NCBI GenBank assembly: GCA_934467435.1
Contig: CAKSLR010000004.1
Span: 1-37,349, forward strand
Reading direction: 5' to 3'
DNA length: 37,349 nt
Source: an uncultured Eubacteriales bacterium
Lineage (GTDB): Bacteria; Bacillota; Clostridia; Oscillospirales; CAG-272
The notes under the pieces were generated by a model. It saw only the letters and a program-made list of their open reading frames with translations. It was not told the origin of the DNA and searched no databases. The position numbers and the translations under genes were made by a program. Of this stretch, positions 8,526 through 15,885 are shown one piece after another (position 1 is the stretch's first letter; each line of letters opens with the position of its first letter).

Positions 8526-9442
8526 GCGATCAGATCTCCGAAAAATTCTTCGCGGCAGGCGGGCAGTTCCCGGTGCAGTTCATGCCGCGCGCCGGGGTAG
8601 AGTTTCACGGTCACGTCCTTTCCGCCGGCAGCGGAAAGACGGGCGGCAAGCGCGCGCGGCGCTTTGCCGTAGTTGCCGACCGGGTCGGCATCCCCCGCAA
8701 GAATCAGGGTCGGCATACTTTTCGGATAGACCCGGATAAAACGGGAGGCGGAAACGCGGGCGACCAGCGAGAACAGGTCGCAGTACGCCTGCGCGGTAAA
8801 GGTAAAGTTGGAGAGCGGGTCGGCAATCGTGGCGGCAACCATTTCGTCATCCCGCGTCAGCCAGTCCTTGCCGATGGGGTCGTTATGGTTGATTTTTTTG
8901 TTATAGGAGCCGAACACCGCGCGCGTCAGGGCGGGGGAACGGTAGTAGGCGCCCTTTCTTCGCACAACGGCAGAGGCAACCGCTTTTCCGAACGATGCCA
9001 GCCGGTTGTTGCCCGTACCGAGGAACACCACGCCGTCAATATCCCGGTAGTAACTGATGGTATAAAGCCGCGCGAGGTAGGAACCCATGCTGTGCCCGAT
9101 CAGAATGACGGGGGCGCCGTTGAACTGGGTGCGCATCAGCAGGGTCAGTTTGTGCACATCGGTCACCACCGTGTCCTCGCCGTCCTCCCCCGCAAAAAAA
9201 CCAAGTTCGTCGCTGTGGCGGGCGGTGTGCCCGTGCCCGAGGTGATCTTCCCCGCATACGGCATATCCTTCCTCACACAGCCGCACCGCCAGTTCCCGGT
9301 AATTGCCCATATGGTCGCAAAGACCGTGCACCAGTTGCACCACGGCACGCACCGTGCGGTCCTTCGGGGTGTAAAGACAGGCGGCAATGTGGTTGCGCCC
9401 ATCGCTTGAGGGGTAGGTGAATTCCTTATAGTTATAAGCCAT
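8504..9442 (-). CDS. Alpha/beta hydrolase (serine aminopeptidase/monoglyceride lipase-like)
   Basis: A 312-residue cytosolic hydrolase of the PldB/monoacylglycerol-lipase-like group (often called serine aminopeptidase S33-like). The nucleophile elbow is GHSMGS with Ser118. The acid is likely the Asp in AGDADPVG (about 255), and the His lies in GARHELHRE near the C-terminus. The HG-LCDH (oxyanion region, 39-44) and DHLGHG (66-71) motifs are typical of this family. It has no signal peptide. ATG 9442 lies 9 bp after the PfkB-like stop, with GGAGG in the gap. It overlaps miaA by 22 bp. The substrate is probably a lipid ester or another small ester, but the sequence does not decide this. Confidence 0.85.
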   Translation of the reverse strand: MAYNYKEFTYPSSDGRNHIAACLYTPKDRTVRAVVQLVHGLCDHMGNYRELAVRLCEEGYAVCGEDHLGHGHTARHSDELGFFAGEDGEDTVVTDVHKLTLLMRTQFNGAPVILIGHSMGSYLARLYTISYYRDIDGVVFLGTGNNRLASFGKAVASAVVRRKGAYYRSPALTRAVFGSYNKKINHNDPIGKDWLTRDDEMVAATIADPLSNFTFTAQAYCDLFSLVARVSASRFIRVYPKSMPTLILAGDADPVGNYGKAPRALAARLSAAGGKDVTVKLYPGARHELHRELPACREEFFGDLIAWLDRRF

Positions 9443-9451
9443 AACTCCTCC

Positions 9452-10378
9452 TTAACGCCGGTCGGCGACGGCGCGTACTTCTTCCGCGGTGGGGAAATAG
9501 GACGGACGGCTTCCGTTCTTGACAATCAGGGCGTCCAGCGCCATGCCGAAGCGGCAGGCGGCGCGCATATCCCGCCCGTTGCGCAGGTATTCGAGGAATA
9601 CCGCTGCGGCAAGGGAAGGACAGAGCGGCACCCCGTCCGGGTGGCGGGCGCCTCCCACCTCCAGGTTGTGGTACACGCCGTCATAGTAGAAGATTCCGCG
9701 CTCGCCCATTTTAATCAGGTAATATTTGGCACGGACATGCTTGCCCAGTTCGATCACCGCCTTCAGCCCCGAGGTAGAGCCGATGGTGGGAATCCCGGTC
9801 AGTTGCTCCACTTCCGCGCTGTCGGCAATGAACGCCTCCACCGCGCCGAGGGAGTGCAGGGGGGTATCGGGGCAGACGCCGGCAGCGTCTAAAAACAGGG
9901 GAACTCCGCCGGCACTTGCCGCACGGGAAACCGAAAGCAGAATCTCCGCCGGCAGCCCGAGTTGCAGGTAGGCGGCATTCGCCCCCGCGCCCTGCATGGC
10001 GCGTTCCACATCCGCCCGTTGCAGATTGGCGTTGGCGCCGGGGTAGTGGATGGTACGGCGGTTGCCGTTTGCTTCCTGTATCACAACGCGCAGCCCGGTA
10101 GCGGCGCGGGGGTCGATTGCCACATAGCGGGAATCCAGCCCGTTTTCTTCATACAGGTTCAAAAGGCGCTTGCCGTGAATGTCGTTGCCGACCCGCGCCA
10201 CAAAGCAGGCGCTGCCGCCGAGGGCGGTAATCGCCATGGCGGAGAGGGCGCCGCTGCCCCCGGCGCTGTAACGGCATTTGCCGGATTCGGTCGAACCGGT
10301 GCCGGCGGCAGGCATGGATTTGACCGGCATCAGAAGGTCCATATCCGCACTGCCGACCACCAGAATGTTTTCTCGCAT
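9452..10378 (-). CDS. PfkB/ribokinase-fold protein lacking the GAGD motif
   Basis: A 308-residue protein of the PfkB sugar/nucleoside kinase fold. The N-terminal strand VVGSADMDLLM, the region SAGGSGALSAMAITALGG (PfkB signature 1 place), the NDIHGKRLL segment and the C-terminal NGSRPSYFPTAEEV tail all match the fold. The catalytic signature normally reads DTTGAGDAF, with the last Asp as base. The equivalent stretch here is DGVPLCPSLAAAVFLEYL, so GAGD is absent. No GAGD-like sequence appears in the other frames, so this does not look like a simple frameshift. The product may be a non-catalytic sugar/nucleoside-binding protein or an unusual kinase. ATG 10378 has GGAAGGAGG upstream. It is the first gene after a strong promoter and leads a closely packed set reaching recX. 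Confidence 0.8.
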   Translation of the reverse strand: MRENILVVGSADMDLLMPVKSMPAAGTGSTESGKCRYSAGGSGALSAMAITALGGSACFVARVGNDIHGKRLLNLYEENGLDSRYVAIDPRAATGLRVVIQEANGNRRTIHYPGANANLQRADVERAMQGAGANAAYLQLGLPAEILLSVSRAASAGGVPLFLDAAGVCPDTPLHSLGAVEAFIADSAEVEQLTGIPTIGSTSGLKAVIELGKHVRAKYYLIKMGERGIFYYDGVYHNLEVGGARHPDGVPLCPSLAAAVFLEYLRNGRDMRAACRFGMALDALIVKNGSRPSYFPTAEEVRAVADRR

Positions 10379-10440
10379 TTGTTCCTCCTTCCTGCACCGT
10401 GCGGCGCAGGGTGAATCTTTCTTACTTGAAAATGGGGAAA

Positions 10441-10464
10441 GCCGCGCCCGCGCACGGGCGCCGC
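10441..10464 (-). other. Imperfect GC hairpin in the PfkB-like gene leader
   Basis: Arms 10441-10449 and 10456-10464 pair with one mismatch around a 6-nt loop, inside the roughly 100-nt leader downstream of the promoter. On the minus strand it is followed by TTTCCCC, a poor T-tract. It could be a weak attenuator or a block to read-through from the ATPase gene, which has no terminator of its own. The function is not shown. Confidence 0.3.
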
Positions 10465-10485
10465 TCTTTTTTGATCGATGCCACT

Positions 10486-10514
10486 ATTATAGTACAGACC
10501 GGGAAAAAAAGCAA
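10486..10514 (-). promoter_or_regulatory. Sigma-A-type promoter of the PfkB-miaA-galK-recA group
   Basis: On the minus strand, TTGCTT (10514-10509), a 17-bp spacer and TATAAT (10491-10486) form a strong promoter. Transcription should start near 10479, about 100 nt before the first ATG. It begins only 20 bp after the ATPase stop codon. Confidence 0.8.
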
Positions 10515-10534
10515 GGGGATTTTCGCGGACACTC

Positions 10535-12820
10535 CTAGTCGGCAAGGGAAATCACTCCGGCGTCGCGGGAAAAACCGCGAACCATATCCCGCTCCCGCCG
10601 ATGGCAGGTAAAGACCAGGGTCTGCTGCCCGCCGTCCCCGGCGGCAAGTGCGCCGAGCGCCCGCCGGGTCCGGTCATCGTCCAGGTGCGCGAAACTTTCG
10701 TCAAAGCAGACGGGCGGCTTTTCTTTGTATAACAGGTCAATGAGTGCCATGCGCAGGGAAAGATAGGCAAGATCCTGCGTGCCGGTGCTGAGATAGTCCA
10801 CGGTATGCGTGCCGCTTTCGGTCATCACCGAAACGGCAAGATCACCGCCCACGCCCATCTCCCGGTATTTGCCGCCGGTCATGGTTTGCATCATGCCGCG
10901 GGCATAAGCCGAGAGGCGCGGGGAAATTTCGCCGCGCAGCCGCGCTCCCGCACCGCTGATGGCGTCATACGCCATCTGGCAGGCAGCGTGCTGTTCCTTT
11001 GCCGCCCGTAACTCTTCCCGCACGGCGGCAAGTTCGGCATCCAGCACGGCGGGGTCTTCCGCCCTGCCGCGGATGGCAAGGGTTGCGTTTTCCAGTTCCC
11101 GCCGCTTATCGAGAAGGCTTTGCTGCTGGGCGCGGAACAGGGTGATCTGATCCCGCCATTTTCCGAGTTGCAGGTCGGTGAGGGGAACGGTACGGTCCTG
11201 CGGCAGCGCCGCGCGGGCGGCATCCTCGTCTTTGCCCGCCAGTTGCCCCCGCAGGGTGTCCAGAATGCCGAGGGCGGTGTTCTTCGCCGCCTCCTGCTTT
11301 TTTCTTTCTTCAAAAAGGTTGCGCGCCTCCGTCACGGTACGATCCAGCAGGTCTTTTTCTTCCGCCTCGTCCTCGGGCAGAACCGCACCGAAACGGGAAA
11401 GAACGGCGGCAAGGTCGGCACGTGCCCGCGTGTATTCGGCAGAGGTGCTGTTTTCTCCCTCACTTGCCCCGCGGGCGGCGGCGGTATATGCCATCAGGCG
11501 GCGCCGCCCCTCCTCCAGTTCGGTGCGGCGGGTCTGCCAGGTGCCCTCGTCCGTGACACCGTAATCCCGGAAGATGGCACACAAACAGCGATGCAACACC
11601 CATGCCCGGTAGGCAAGCGCCCCTGCGCCGGCAAGTAGAACTCCGCAAAGAACGATGCCGAGAACGGTAAGAAAGGCAGGCACGGCAAGCGCCGTGATGA
11701 GGGCGGCAATCCCACCCGCCGCCAGCACCGCCGCCCCCGCCAGTGCGGCGGTGCGGTGCGTTCTGGCGGAACGGATGCGGGCGGTGACGGCGGCAACGCC
11801 GCCTTCCTTTTCCACCCGTTCCAGAAGGGCAGCCGTGTCCTCCGAAAGACCGGCGCCCTGCAGGTTCGCTTTCTTTTCACACGCCTCCCGGTAACGGCGG
11901 CGGGTCTCTTCTTCCGTGCGGCGGGAGACGGCAAGATCGGTCAGATCTCCCTCTCCGCAGGCATAGGCGGGGGTGTCGGCAAGCGCCGCCAGCACCCGGT
12001 CGGCTTCTTCGTTCTGCCGCTCCGCCTCGTGCAGGCGGTCATAGGCGGCGCAGGTCAGAATCGCGTCCTCTTCGCGCTCCCGCTGCGTGACCTCCCGCAA
12101 TTTTGCCTCGTTTGCTTCCAGGCGGCGGTGGATGGACGAAAGTTCGCTCTCGTCCGAAAGCAGCGCCGCGTTTTGTTCTTCGGCAGCGGCAAGACGGCGG
12201 GTAAGGTCGGCTTCTTTTGCACCAAGGTCGTAAAGCAAGCCGCCTTTTCCGTTCTTGTGAAGCAGCGAACGGCGCAGGGCATCCAACTTGTCCAGCGCCC
12301 GCGGCACGTTCACGTTTTCATCGCCCGAAAACAGCAGGTTTTCAATCGCCTCGTTCAGCGAGGCGCCCCCGACGCGCGGGGTATCTACCTGCCCGACAAA
12401 GGCGGTTGAAAGAAAAATTTCTTCCGGCACGCCGAGAAAATAAACGCCGGGCTGTTCGTCACATTCCACGGGGGTGCCGGTTTCCGCATCCAGAATCTTA
12501 TAACTTTCCCGGTAAGTCTCCCGTCCGCGGGCAGTGCTGCTTGCCGTGGCAAAGCGCTCCACCCGGTACCGTTTTCCTTTTGCGGTCAGGGTCATGCTGC
12601 CCCCCGCGCGTCCGTTCTGCCAGGAAAGGCGCTTGCGCTTTTCCCCCACCTCGTTCCCCCGTGCGGCGGGGAACCCGTAAAGCAGAAACCGGATAAACGC
12701 CGCAAGGGTACTTTTGCCCGACTCGTTTTCCCCTTCCACAATGTTCAGGCGCGGACCGAAGGAGCAGTCAAAGTCGTGCAGTTTCCCGAAACTGTCAATG
12801 TGAATTTTTTCGATGATCAC
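10535..12820 (-). CDS. Membrane-anchored SMC/SbcC-like ATPase (YhaN type)
   Basis: A 761-residue ATPase of the Rad50/SbcC/YhaN kind. Walker A is GENESGKS (30-37). Two long coiled-coil segments flank a very hydrophobic region (about 367-415, GAAVLAAGG...LTVLGIVLCGVLLAGAGALAY) that fits two membrane segments, as in B. subtilis YhaN. The C-terminal lobe has the ABC-type signature LSTGTQDLAYLSLRMAL, Walker B PPVCFDESFAHLDD and the switch His in VFTCHRR. The zinc-hook CxxC of true Rad50 is not seen. The start is GTG at 12820, which overlaps the TGA of the upstream DUF6062-like gene (GTGA), so the two are coupled. A SbcD/YhaO-type nuclease is normally the partner, and none is in this window. The likely role is DNA-end or DNA-structure processing at the membrane, by family resemblance only. 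Confidence 0.82.
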   Translation of the reverse strand: MIIEKIHIDSFGKLHDFDCSFGPRLNIVEGENESGKSTLAAFIRFLLYGFPAARGNEVGEKRKRLSWQNGRAGGSMTLTAKGKRYRVERFATASSTARGRETYRESYKILDAETGTPVECDEQPGVYFLGVPEEIFLSTAFVGQVDTPRVGGASLNEAIENLLFSGDENVNVPRALDKLDALRRSLLHKNGKGGLLYDLGAKEADLTRRLAAAEEQNAALLSDESELSSIHRRLEANEAKLREVTQREREEDAILTCAAYDRLHEAERQNEEADRVLAALADTPAYACGEGDLTDLAVSRRTEEETRRRYREACEKKANLQGAGLSEDTAALLERVEKEGGVAAVTARIRSARTHRTAALAGAAVLAAGGIAALITALAVPAFLTVLGIVLCGVLLAGAGALAYRAWVLHRCLCAIFRDYGVTDEGTWQTRRTELEEGRRRLMAYTAAARGASEGENSTSAEYTRARADLAAVLSRFGAVLPEDEAEEKDLLDRTVTEARNLFEERKKQEAAKNTALGILDTLRGQLAGKDEDAARAALPQDRTVPLTDLQLGKWRDQITLFRAQQQSLLDKRRELENATLAIRGRAEDPAVLDAELAAVREELRAAKEQHAACQMAYDAISGAGARLRGEISPRLSAYARGMMQTMTGGKYREMGVGGDLAVSVMTESGTHTVDYLSTGTQDLAYLSLRMALIDLLYKEKPPVCFDESFAHLDDDRTRRALGALAAGDGGQQTLVFTCHRRERDMVRGFSRDAGVISLAD

Positions 12821-13539
12821 TTTTTCTCCACCCCCGCCCCTTCATTGCCGGAAAGAAAGCGGATGGCACGTTCCACCGCATCCTTGGCGTTGTACCACGG
12901 TTCCTCGTCGTATCGGTAATCGAATTTTTTGCAGAACCAACTGACATCCTTGCCGAGGGCGTCCAGGCAGGTTTTTTCCATCTGCGAGAGCGCCGCGTAA
13001 AAATCGGGAAATTCCTTTTTGCCGAGCGTTTCCTTTCCCATGGCAAGCAGGCGGCGGTAGTGCGGCAGGCAGAAATAAGGCTGCGCCTTGCACTTGTCAC
13101 GGAAGGCGGCGTCATTCTGCCACAAAAGCAGCACCGTTTCAAACATCCGGGAGAGGTATCCTTCCACCCGCTCGCAGACATAACACCCCTTTTCCAGCCG
13201 GTCAAGGCGCCGGAGCGTCTCTCCCCCGACGCCGGAAAACAGGGCGCCGATGCCGCCCCCCTCCAGGTCGCCTTTCACTTTTTCCAGGTGGCTCTCCAGA
13301 ATCAGCCCCAGCCCCAGGCGATTCTTGCGGCGGAACATCATGTCAAAATGGCGGTGGCAGAAGCCGACCTCATTCGTTCGTTTCCGCACGTCCGGTTCCA
13401 TCATCGAGGCACCGAGGATGAGGGAAAGTTCATTTTCCTCCAGGCGGTTATAGAGGGCGCACATCGGGCAGCCGCAGGCAGGGTCGGCGGCAGAGGCGTC
13501 AAACGCCTCATTGACGGGAATGGTGTAGAGCTGTTCCAT
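12817..13539 (-). CDS. DUF6062-type Cys/His-rich protein
   Basis: A 240-residue soluble protein that I place, from memory, in the DUF6062 group found in Clostridia; no function is established. It has two similar halves, each with a CxxC followed later by a Cys-x-x-His: C24-P-M-C27 with C61-H-R-H64, and C119-Y-V-C122 with C157-L-P-H160. C22 and C150 are extra cysteines. The pattern suggests two metal (Zn) sites or redox pairs from an internal duplication. ATG 13539 has GGAGGT upstream. It is the promoter-proximal gene of a two-gene operon; its stop overlaps the GTG of the YhaN-like ATPase, implying joint function. It has no signal peptide or membrane segment. Its promoter faces the glycosyltransferase promoter head-on. 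Confidence 0.8.
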   Translation of the reverse strand: MEQLYTIPVNEAFDASAADPACGCPMCALYNRLEENELSLILGASMMEPDVRKRTNEVGFCHRHFDMMFRRKNRLGLGLILESHLEKVKGDLEGGGIGALFSGVGGETLRRLDRLEKGCYVCERVEGYLSRMFETVLLLWQNDAAFRDKCKAQPYFCLPHYRRLLAMGKETLGKKEFPDFYAALSQMEKTCLDALGKDVSWFCKKFDYRYDEEPWYNAKDAVERAIRFLSGNEGAGVEKK

Positions 13540-13572
13540 GTGGGGACCTCCGTTCGGTTTTTTGCGCGGTAC

Positions 13573-13601
13573 TTGACATTTTTCGCAAGACCATGTATAA
13601 T
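13573..13601 (+). promoter_or_regulatory. Perfect-consensus promoter of the glycosyltransferase gene
   Basis: TTGACA (13573-13578), a 17-bp spacer and TATAAT (13596-13601) match the sigma-A consensus exactly. The predicted start is near 13608, about 100 nt before the ATG at 13708. The transcript then runs through the opposing promoter at 13621-13649. Confidence 0.9.
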
Positions 13602-13620
13602 AAAGACGATTATATTACTT

Positions 13621-13649
13621 ATTATACACGATTCTTCTCGCTTTTGCAA
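13621..13649 (-). promoter_or_regulatory. Sigma-A-type promoter of the DUF6062/ATPase operon
   Basis: On the minus strand, TTGCAA (13649-13644), a 17-bp spacer and TATAAT (13626-13621) form a good promoter. The predicted start is near 13614, about 75 nt before the DUF6062-like ATG, and transcription proceeds through the opposing perfect promoter. Confidence 0.75.
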
Positions 13650-13707
13650 GGGGACGCCCGTTCCCCGCACGGAAAATTTTTATCCTGCGATCAAGAGGGG
13701 ATTTTAA

Positions 13708-14832
13708 ATGAAAGTACTGATCTTAACCGTTACCGCGGGCGGCGGGCACAATTCCACCGCCTCTGCGATTCAGACCTGTTTTGAAAAACGCGGCATCGAT
13801 TGCCGGGTGCTGGACGCTTACCTGAACGTCAACCGCGGACTCTACAGCCTGATCTCCAAAGGCTACCTGCTTTCCACGGCGGATTTCAAAAAAACCTACG
13901 CTTATTTTTACGCCAAACTCGAAAAGCGACGCAGCAACTCTTATTCCACCTCCTTTACCCGTACCGCCTACGGTATGTTCCGCAAAAAGATGCTGGCAGC
14001 CATTGATGAATACCAGCCGGATGTGATTGTTTATACCCACGTGTTTGCCGGCATTATGCTGGATGTGCTGGATCAGCGCTCCCCCCTGCAGGTGCGCACC
14101 ATCGGCGTGCTGACCGATTTTGCCATGCACCCGTTCTGGGAGGAGACGCTGCGCACCGACCGGGTGGTGATTCCGAATGAAATGCTGATTCCCGCCGCCC
14201 TGCGCAAGGGGTTGCGGGAAGAACAGATTGCACCGATCGGTATTCCGATTCGCCCGCAGTTTTCCGAGAGGGTGGATCGGGCGGAGGCGCGGCGCCATTT
14301 CGGGTTGGCGGAAGACCGCACCACCCTCCTTCTGATGGGGGGCAGCATGGGCTACGGCTCGATTGCCGAGACGCTTGCCGATCTGGACGCGCTGCCAAAC
14401 CCGATGCAGATTCTTTGCGTGTGTGGCAGTAACCAGAAGGCGAAAGAGGAAATTGACGGGATGACGTTCCGGCATACCGTGAAAAATTTCGGTTATACCG
14501 ATGAAGTCAGCCTGATGATGGACGCCGCCGACTGTATTGTGACTAAGCCCGGCGGGCTGACAACCAGTGAGGCGCTTGCCAAACGCCTGCCCATGGTCAT
14601 CTGCAACCCCATTCCGGGGCAGGAGGACCGCAATACCGAATTCCTGCTCAACAACGGCGCGGCGGTGCGCGTCAGCAAAACCAGCCGCCTGTCGGACGTG
14701 ATTTACCAACTCTTTCTCTATCCGAACCGCATTGAACTGATGAAACAGAATATCGACCTGATCCGCAAGCCGAATGCGACCGAGAATTTAGCCGACCTTG
14801 CCGAGATGCTTGCCGCCGAAAAGCGCACCTGA
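13708..14832 (+). CDS. GT28-type diacylglycerol glycosyltransferase (MGDG synthase/UgtP-like)
   Basis: A 374-residue MurG-like (GT28) glycosyltransferase. The N-terminal MKVLILTVTAGGGHNSTASAI motif is the Gly-rich acceptor loop of the monogalactosyldiacylglycerol synthase/UgtP group. The C-terminal half has the nucleotide-sugar loop LLLMGGSMGYGS, the KPGGLTTSEALAKRLPMV stretch and the PIPGQEDRNTEFLLNNGAAV stretch that bind the UDP-sugar. It would transfer a sugar to diacylglycerol at the inner membrane face, giving glycolipids or lipoteichoic acid anchors. The protein has no membrane segment, as usual for the family. ATG 13708 is preceded by AGAGGGG. The gene stands alone between a perfect promoter and a terminator. 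Sugar and exact acceptor are not decidable here. Confidence 0.88.
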   Translation: MKVLILTVTAGGGHNSTASAIQTCFEKRGIDCRVLDAYLNVNRGLYSLISKGYLLSTADFKKTYAYFYAKLEKRRSNSYSTSFTRTAYGMFRKKMLAAIDEYQPDVIVYTHVFAGIMLDVLDQRSPLQVRTIGVLTDFAMHPFWEETLRTDRVVIPNEMLIPAALRKGLREEQIAPIGIPIRPQFSERVDRAEARRHFGLAEDRTTLLLMGGSMGYGSIAETLADLDALPNPMQILCVCGSNQKAKEEIDGMTFRHTVKNFGYTDEVSLMMDAADCIVTKPGGLTTSEALAKRLPMVICNPIPGQEDRNTEFLLNNGAAVRVSKTSRLSDVIYQLFLYPNRIELMKQNIDLIRKPNATENLADLAEMLAAEKRT

Positions 14833-14856
14833 CGCAAAGAATCGGCTCGTTCTCCG

Positions 14857-14906
14857 AAAACCGCCGGGAAAAGAACACAGTTCCCCCCGGCGGTTTTCCC
14901 TTTTTT
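14857..14906 (+). terminator. Rho-independent terminator
   Basis: Arms 14857-14868 and 14886-14897 form a 12-bp stem. The large loop can add GGGAA/TTCCC pairing in an alternative register. A six-T run (14901-14906) follows. It ends the glycosyltransferase transcript. Confidence 0.8.
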
Positions 14907-14917
14907 CCGTCTCCCCG

Positions 14918-14925
14918 CATACACT
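14918..14925 (+). promoter_or_regulatory. Possible sigma-E-like -10 element before the amidase gene
   Basis: CATACACT matches the -10 form CATACAnT described for the mother-cell sigma-E of Bacillus, and stands 35 bp before the ATG at 14961. No matching -35 is seen at the expected distance, and no sigma-A promoter is seen either. Weak evidence. Confidence 0.3.
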
Positions 14926-14960
14926 GCAAAGGAAACCATACGGAAAAGAGGAGTTTTTTC

Positions 14961-15704
14961 ATGCTTGTTGCCAAAGAGTATAACCGCCGGAACGCGCTGA
15001 CCTACGCCCGCCGCTGGGCGCTGGACCGTAATCCTCTGTATTTCAATTACACCGGTATGGGGGGAAACTGTACGAATTTTGTCTCCCAGTGCGTGTATGC
15101 CGGGGGGTGTACCATGAACTATACCCCCGTGTTCGGGTGGTATTACCTTTCCCCGTCGGAGCGGACGGCGTCCTGGACGGGGGTGACGTTTTTTTACAAT
15201 TTCCTCATGGGCAATACCGGGGTCGGTCCGTTCGGCAGAGAAGTCGGACGGGAGGAACTTCTGCCGGGAGATGTCATCCAACTCGGACGCGAGGAGGGCG
15301 GTTTTTATCATTCGCTTCTCGTGCTGGAAAAGACCGAGGAGGATTATTTCGTGGCGGCGCAGTCGGACGACGCACTTGACCGCCCGCTCTCTACTTACTC
15401 TTACGATTATGCCCGGTACCTGCACATCGACGGCATCCGTCTCTCGGTGCCCGATACGGGGGATTGCTTTGCCTCGTTGCTTGCCGGTACCGCCATTCTG
15501 CCCGATCTTTCCGCCGCGCCGCCGCTGCCGCCCCTGCCCGATGAAATGCCGGGGGAAACGGAGGAGGAAGAAGCGCCGCCCACGCCGGAAGAACTCCCGC
15601 AACCTGTACCCGATATGCCGGAGGACAGCCGGTTGCGCCCCCCTGCCGCCGGGGAAACGGGCGGCGGCACGGGAACGGGAGAAGCGCCGCCCGCCGGGCA
15701 GTAA
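14961..15704 (+). CDS. Amidase-domain protein with Pro/Glu-rich tail
   Basis: A 247-residue protein of the putative amidase domain group (Amidase_6, as in B. subtilis YhbB), a papain/NlpC-like fold. Cys37 in GGNCTNFVSQ is the likely nucleophile. His117 in GGFYHSLLVLE is the likely base, and the later AAQSDDALDRPLSTY stretch is typical. Residues from about 184 to 247 form a low-complexity tail rich in Pro, Glu and Gly (PPLPPLPDE, EEEEAPPTPEE). There is no signal peptide, so the enzyme would act inside the cell or be delivered to the spore coat. ATG 14961 has AGAGGAG upstream. It stands alone between two terminator-like sites. Association with sporulation is an inference from the family, the sigma-E-like -10 and the presence of spoIVB. 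Confidence 0.78.
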   Translation: MLVAKEYNRRNALTYARRWALDRNPLYFNYTGMGGNCTNFVSQCVYAGGCTMNYTPVFGWYYLSPSERTASWTGVTFFYNFLMGNTGVGPFGREVGREELLPGDVIQLGREEGGFYHSLLVLEKTEEDYFVAAQSDDALDRPLSTYSYDYARYLHIDGIRLSVPDTGDCFASLLAGTAILPDLSAAPPLPPLPDEMPGETEEEEAPPTPEELPQPVPDMPEDSRLRPPAAGETGGGTGTGEAPPAGQ

Positions 15705-15742
15705 CCGCGCAAAAAAACGGGGAGAATTGCTGAAAAAGGAAT

Positions 15743-15770
15743 ACGGCGGTAAAAAAACCGTGAATTTTTT
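15743..15770 (+). terminator. Weak terminator-like hairpin after the amidase gene
   Basis: A short stem (CGGT 15747-15750 with ACCG 15757-15760, or ACGG/CCGT one step outside) precedes a T-run at 15765-15770. It is too short to call with confidence, but nothing better is present before the next promoter. Confidence 0.3.
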
Positions 15771-15802
15771 AAAAGAACCCACAAAAAAATTTTTCTCTCC
15801 GC

Positions 15803-15831
15803 TTGCAAAGTGTATTTTTCTATGATATAAT
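15803..15831 (+). promoter_or_regulatory. Promoter of the yggS-sepF-yggT-lspA-rluD cluster
   Basis: TTGCAA (15803-15808), a 17-bp spacer and TATAAT (15826-15831), with TGA just before (extended -10, TGATATAAT). The predicted start is near 15838, which excludes the in-frame GTG at 15844 as a realistic translation start. Confidence 0.85.
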
Positions 15832-15885
15832 AGCGGCAGAGCGGTGTATTTTGGGATAAAAACCGTGCAGAACGGGGGTTGTGGC

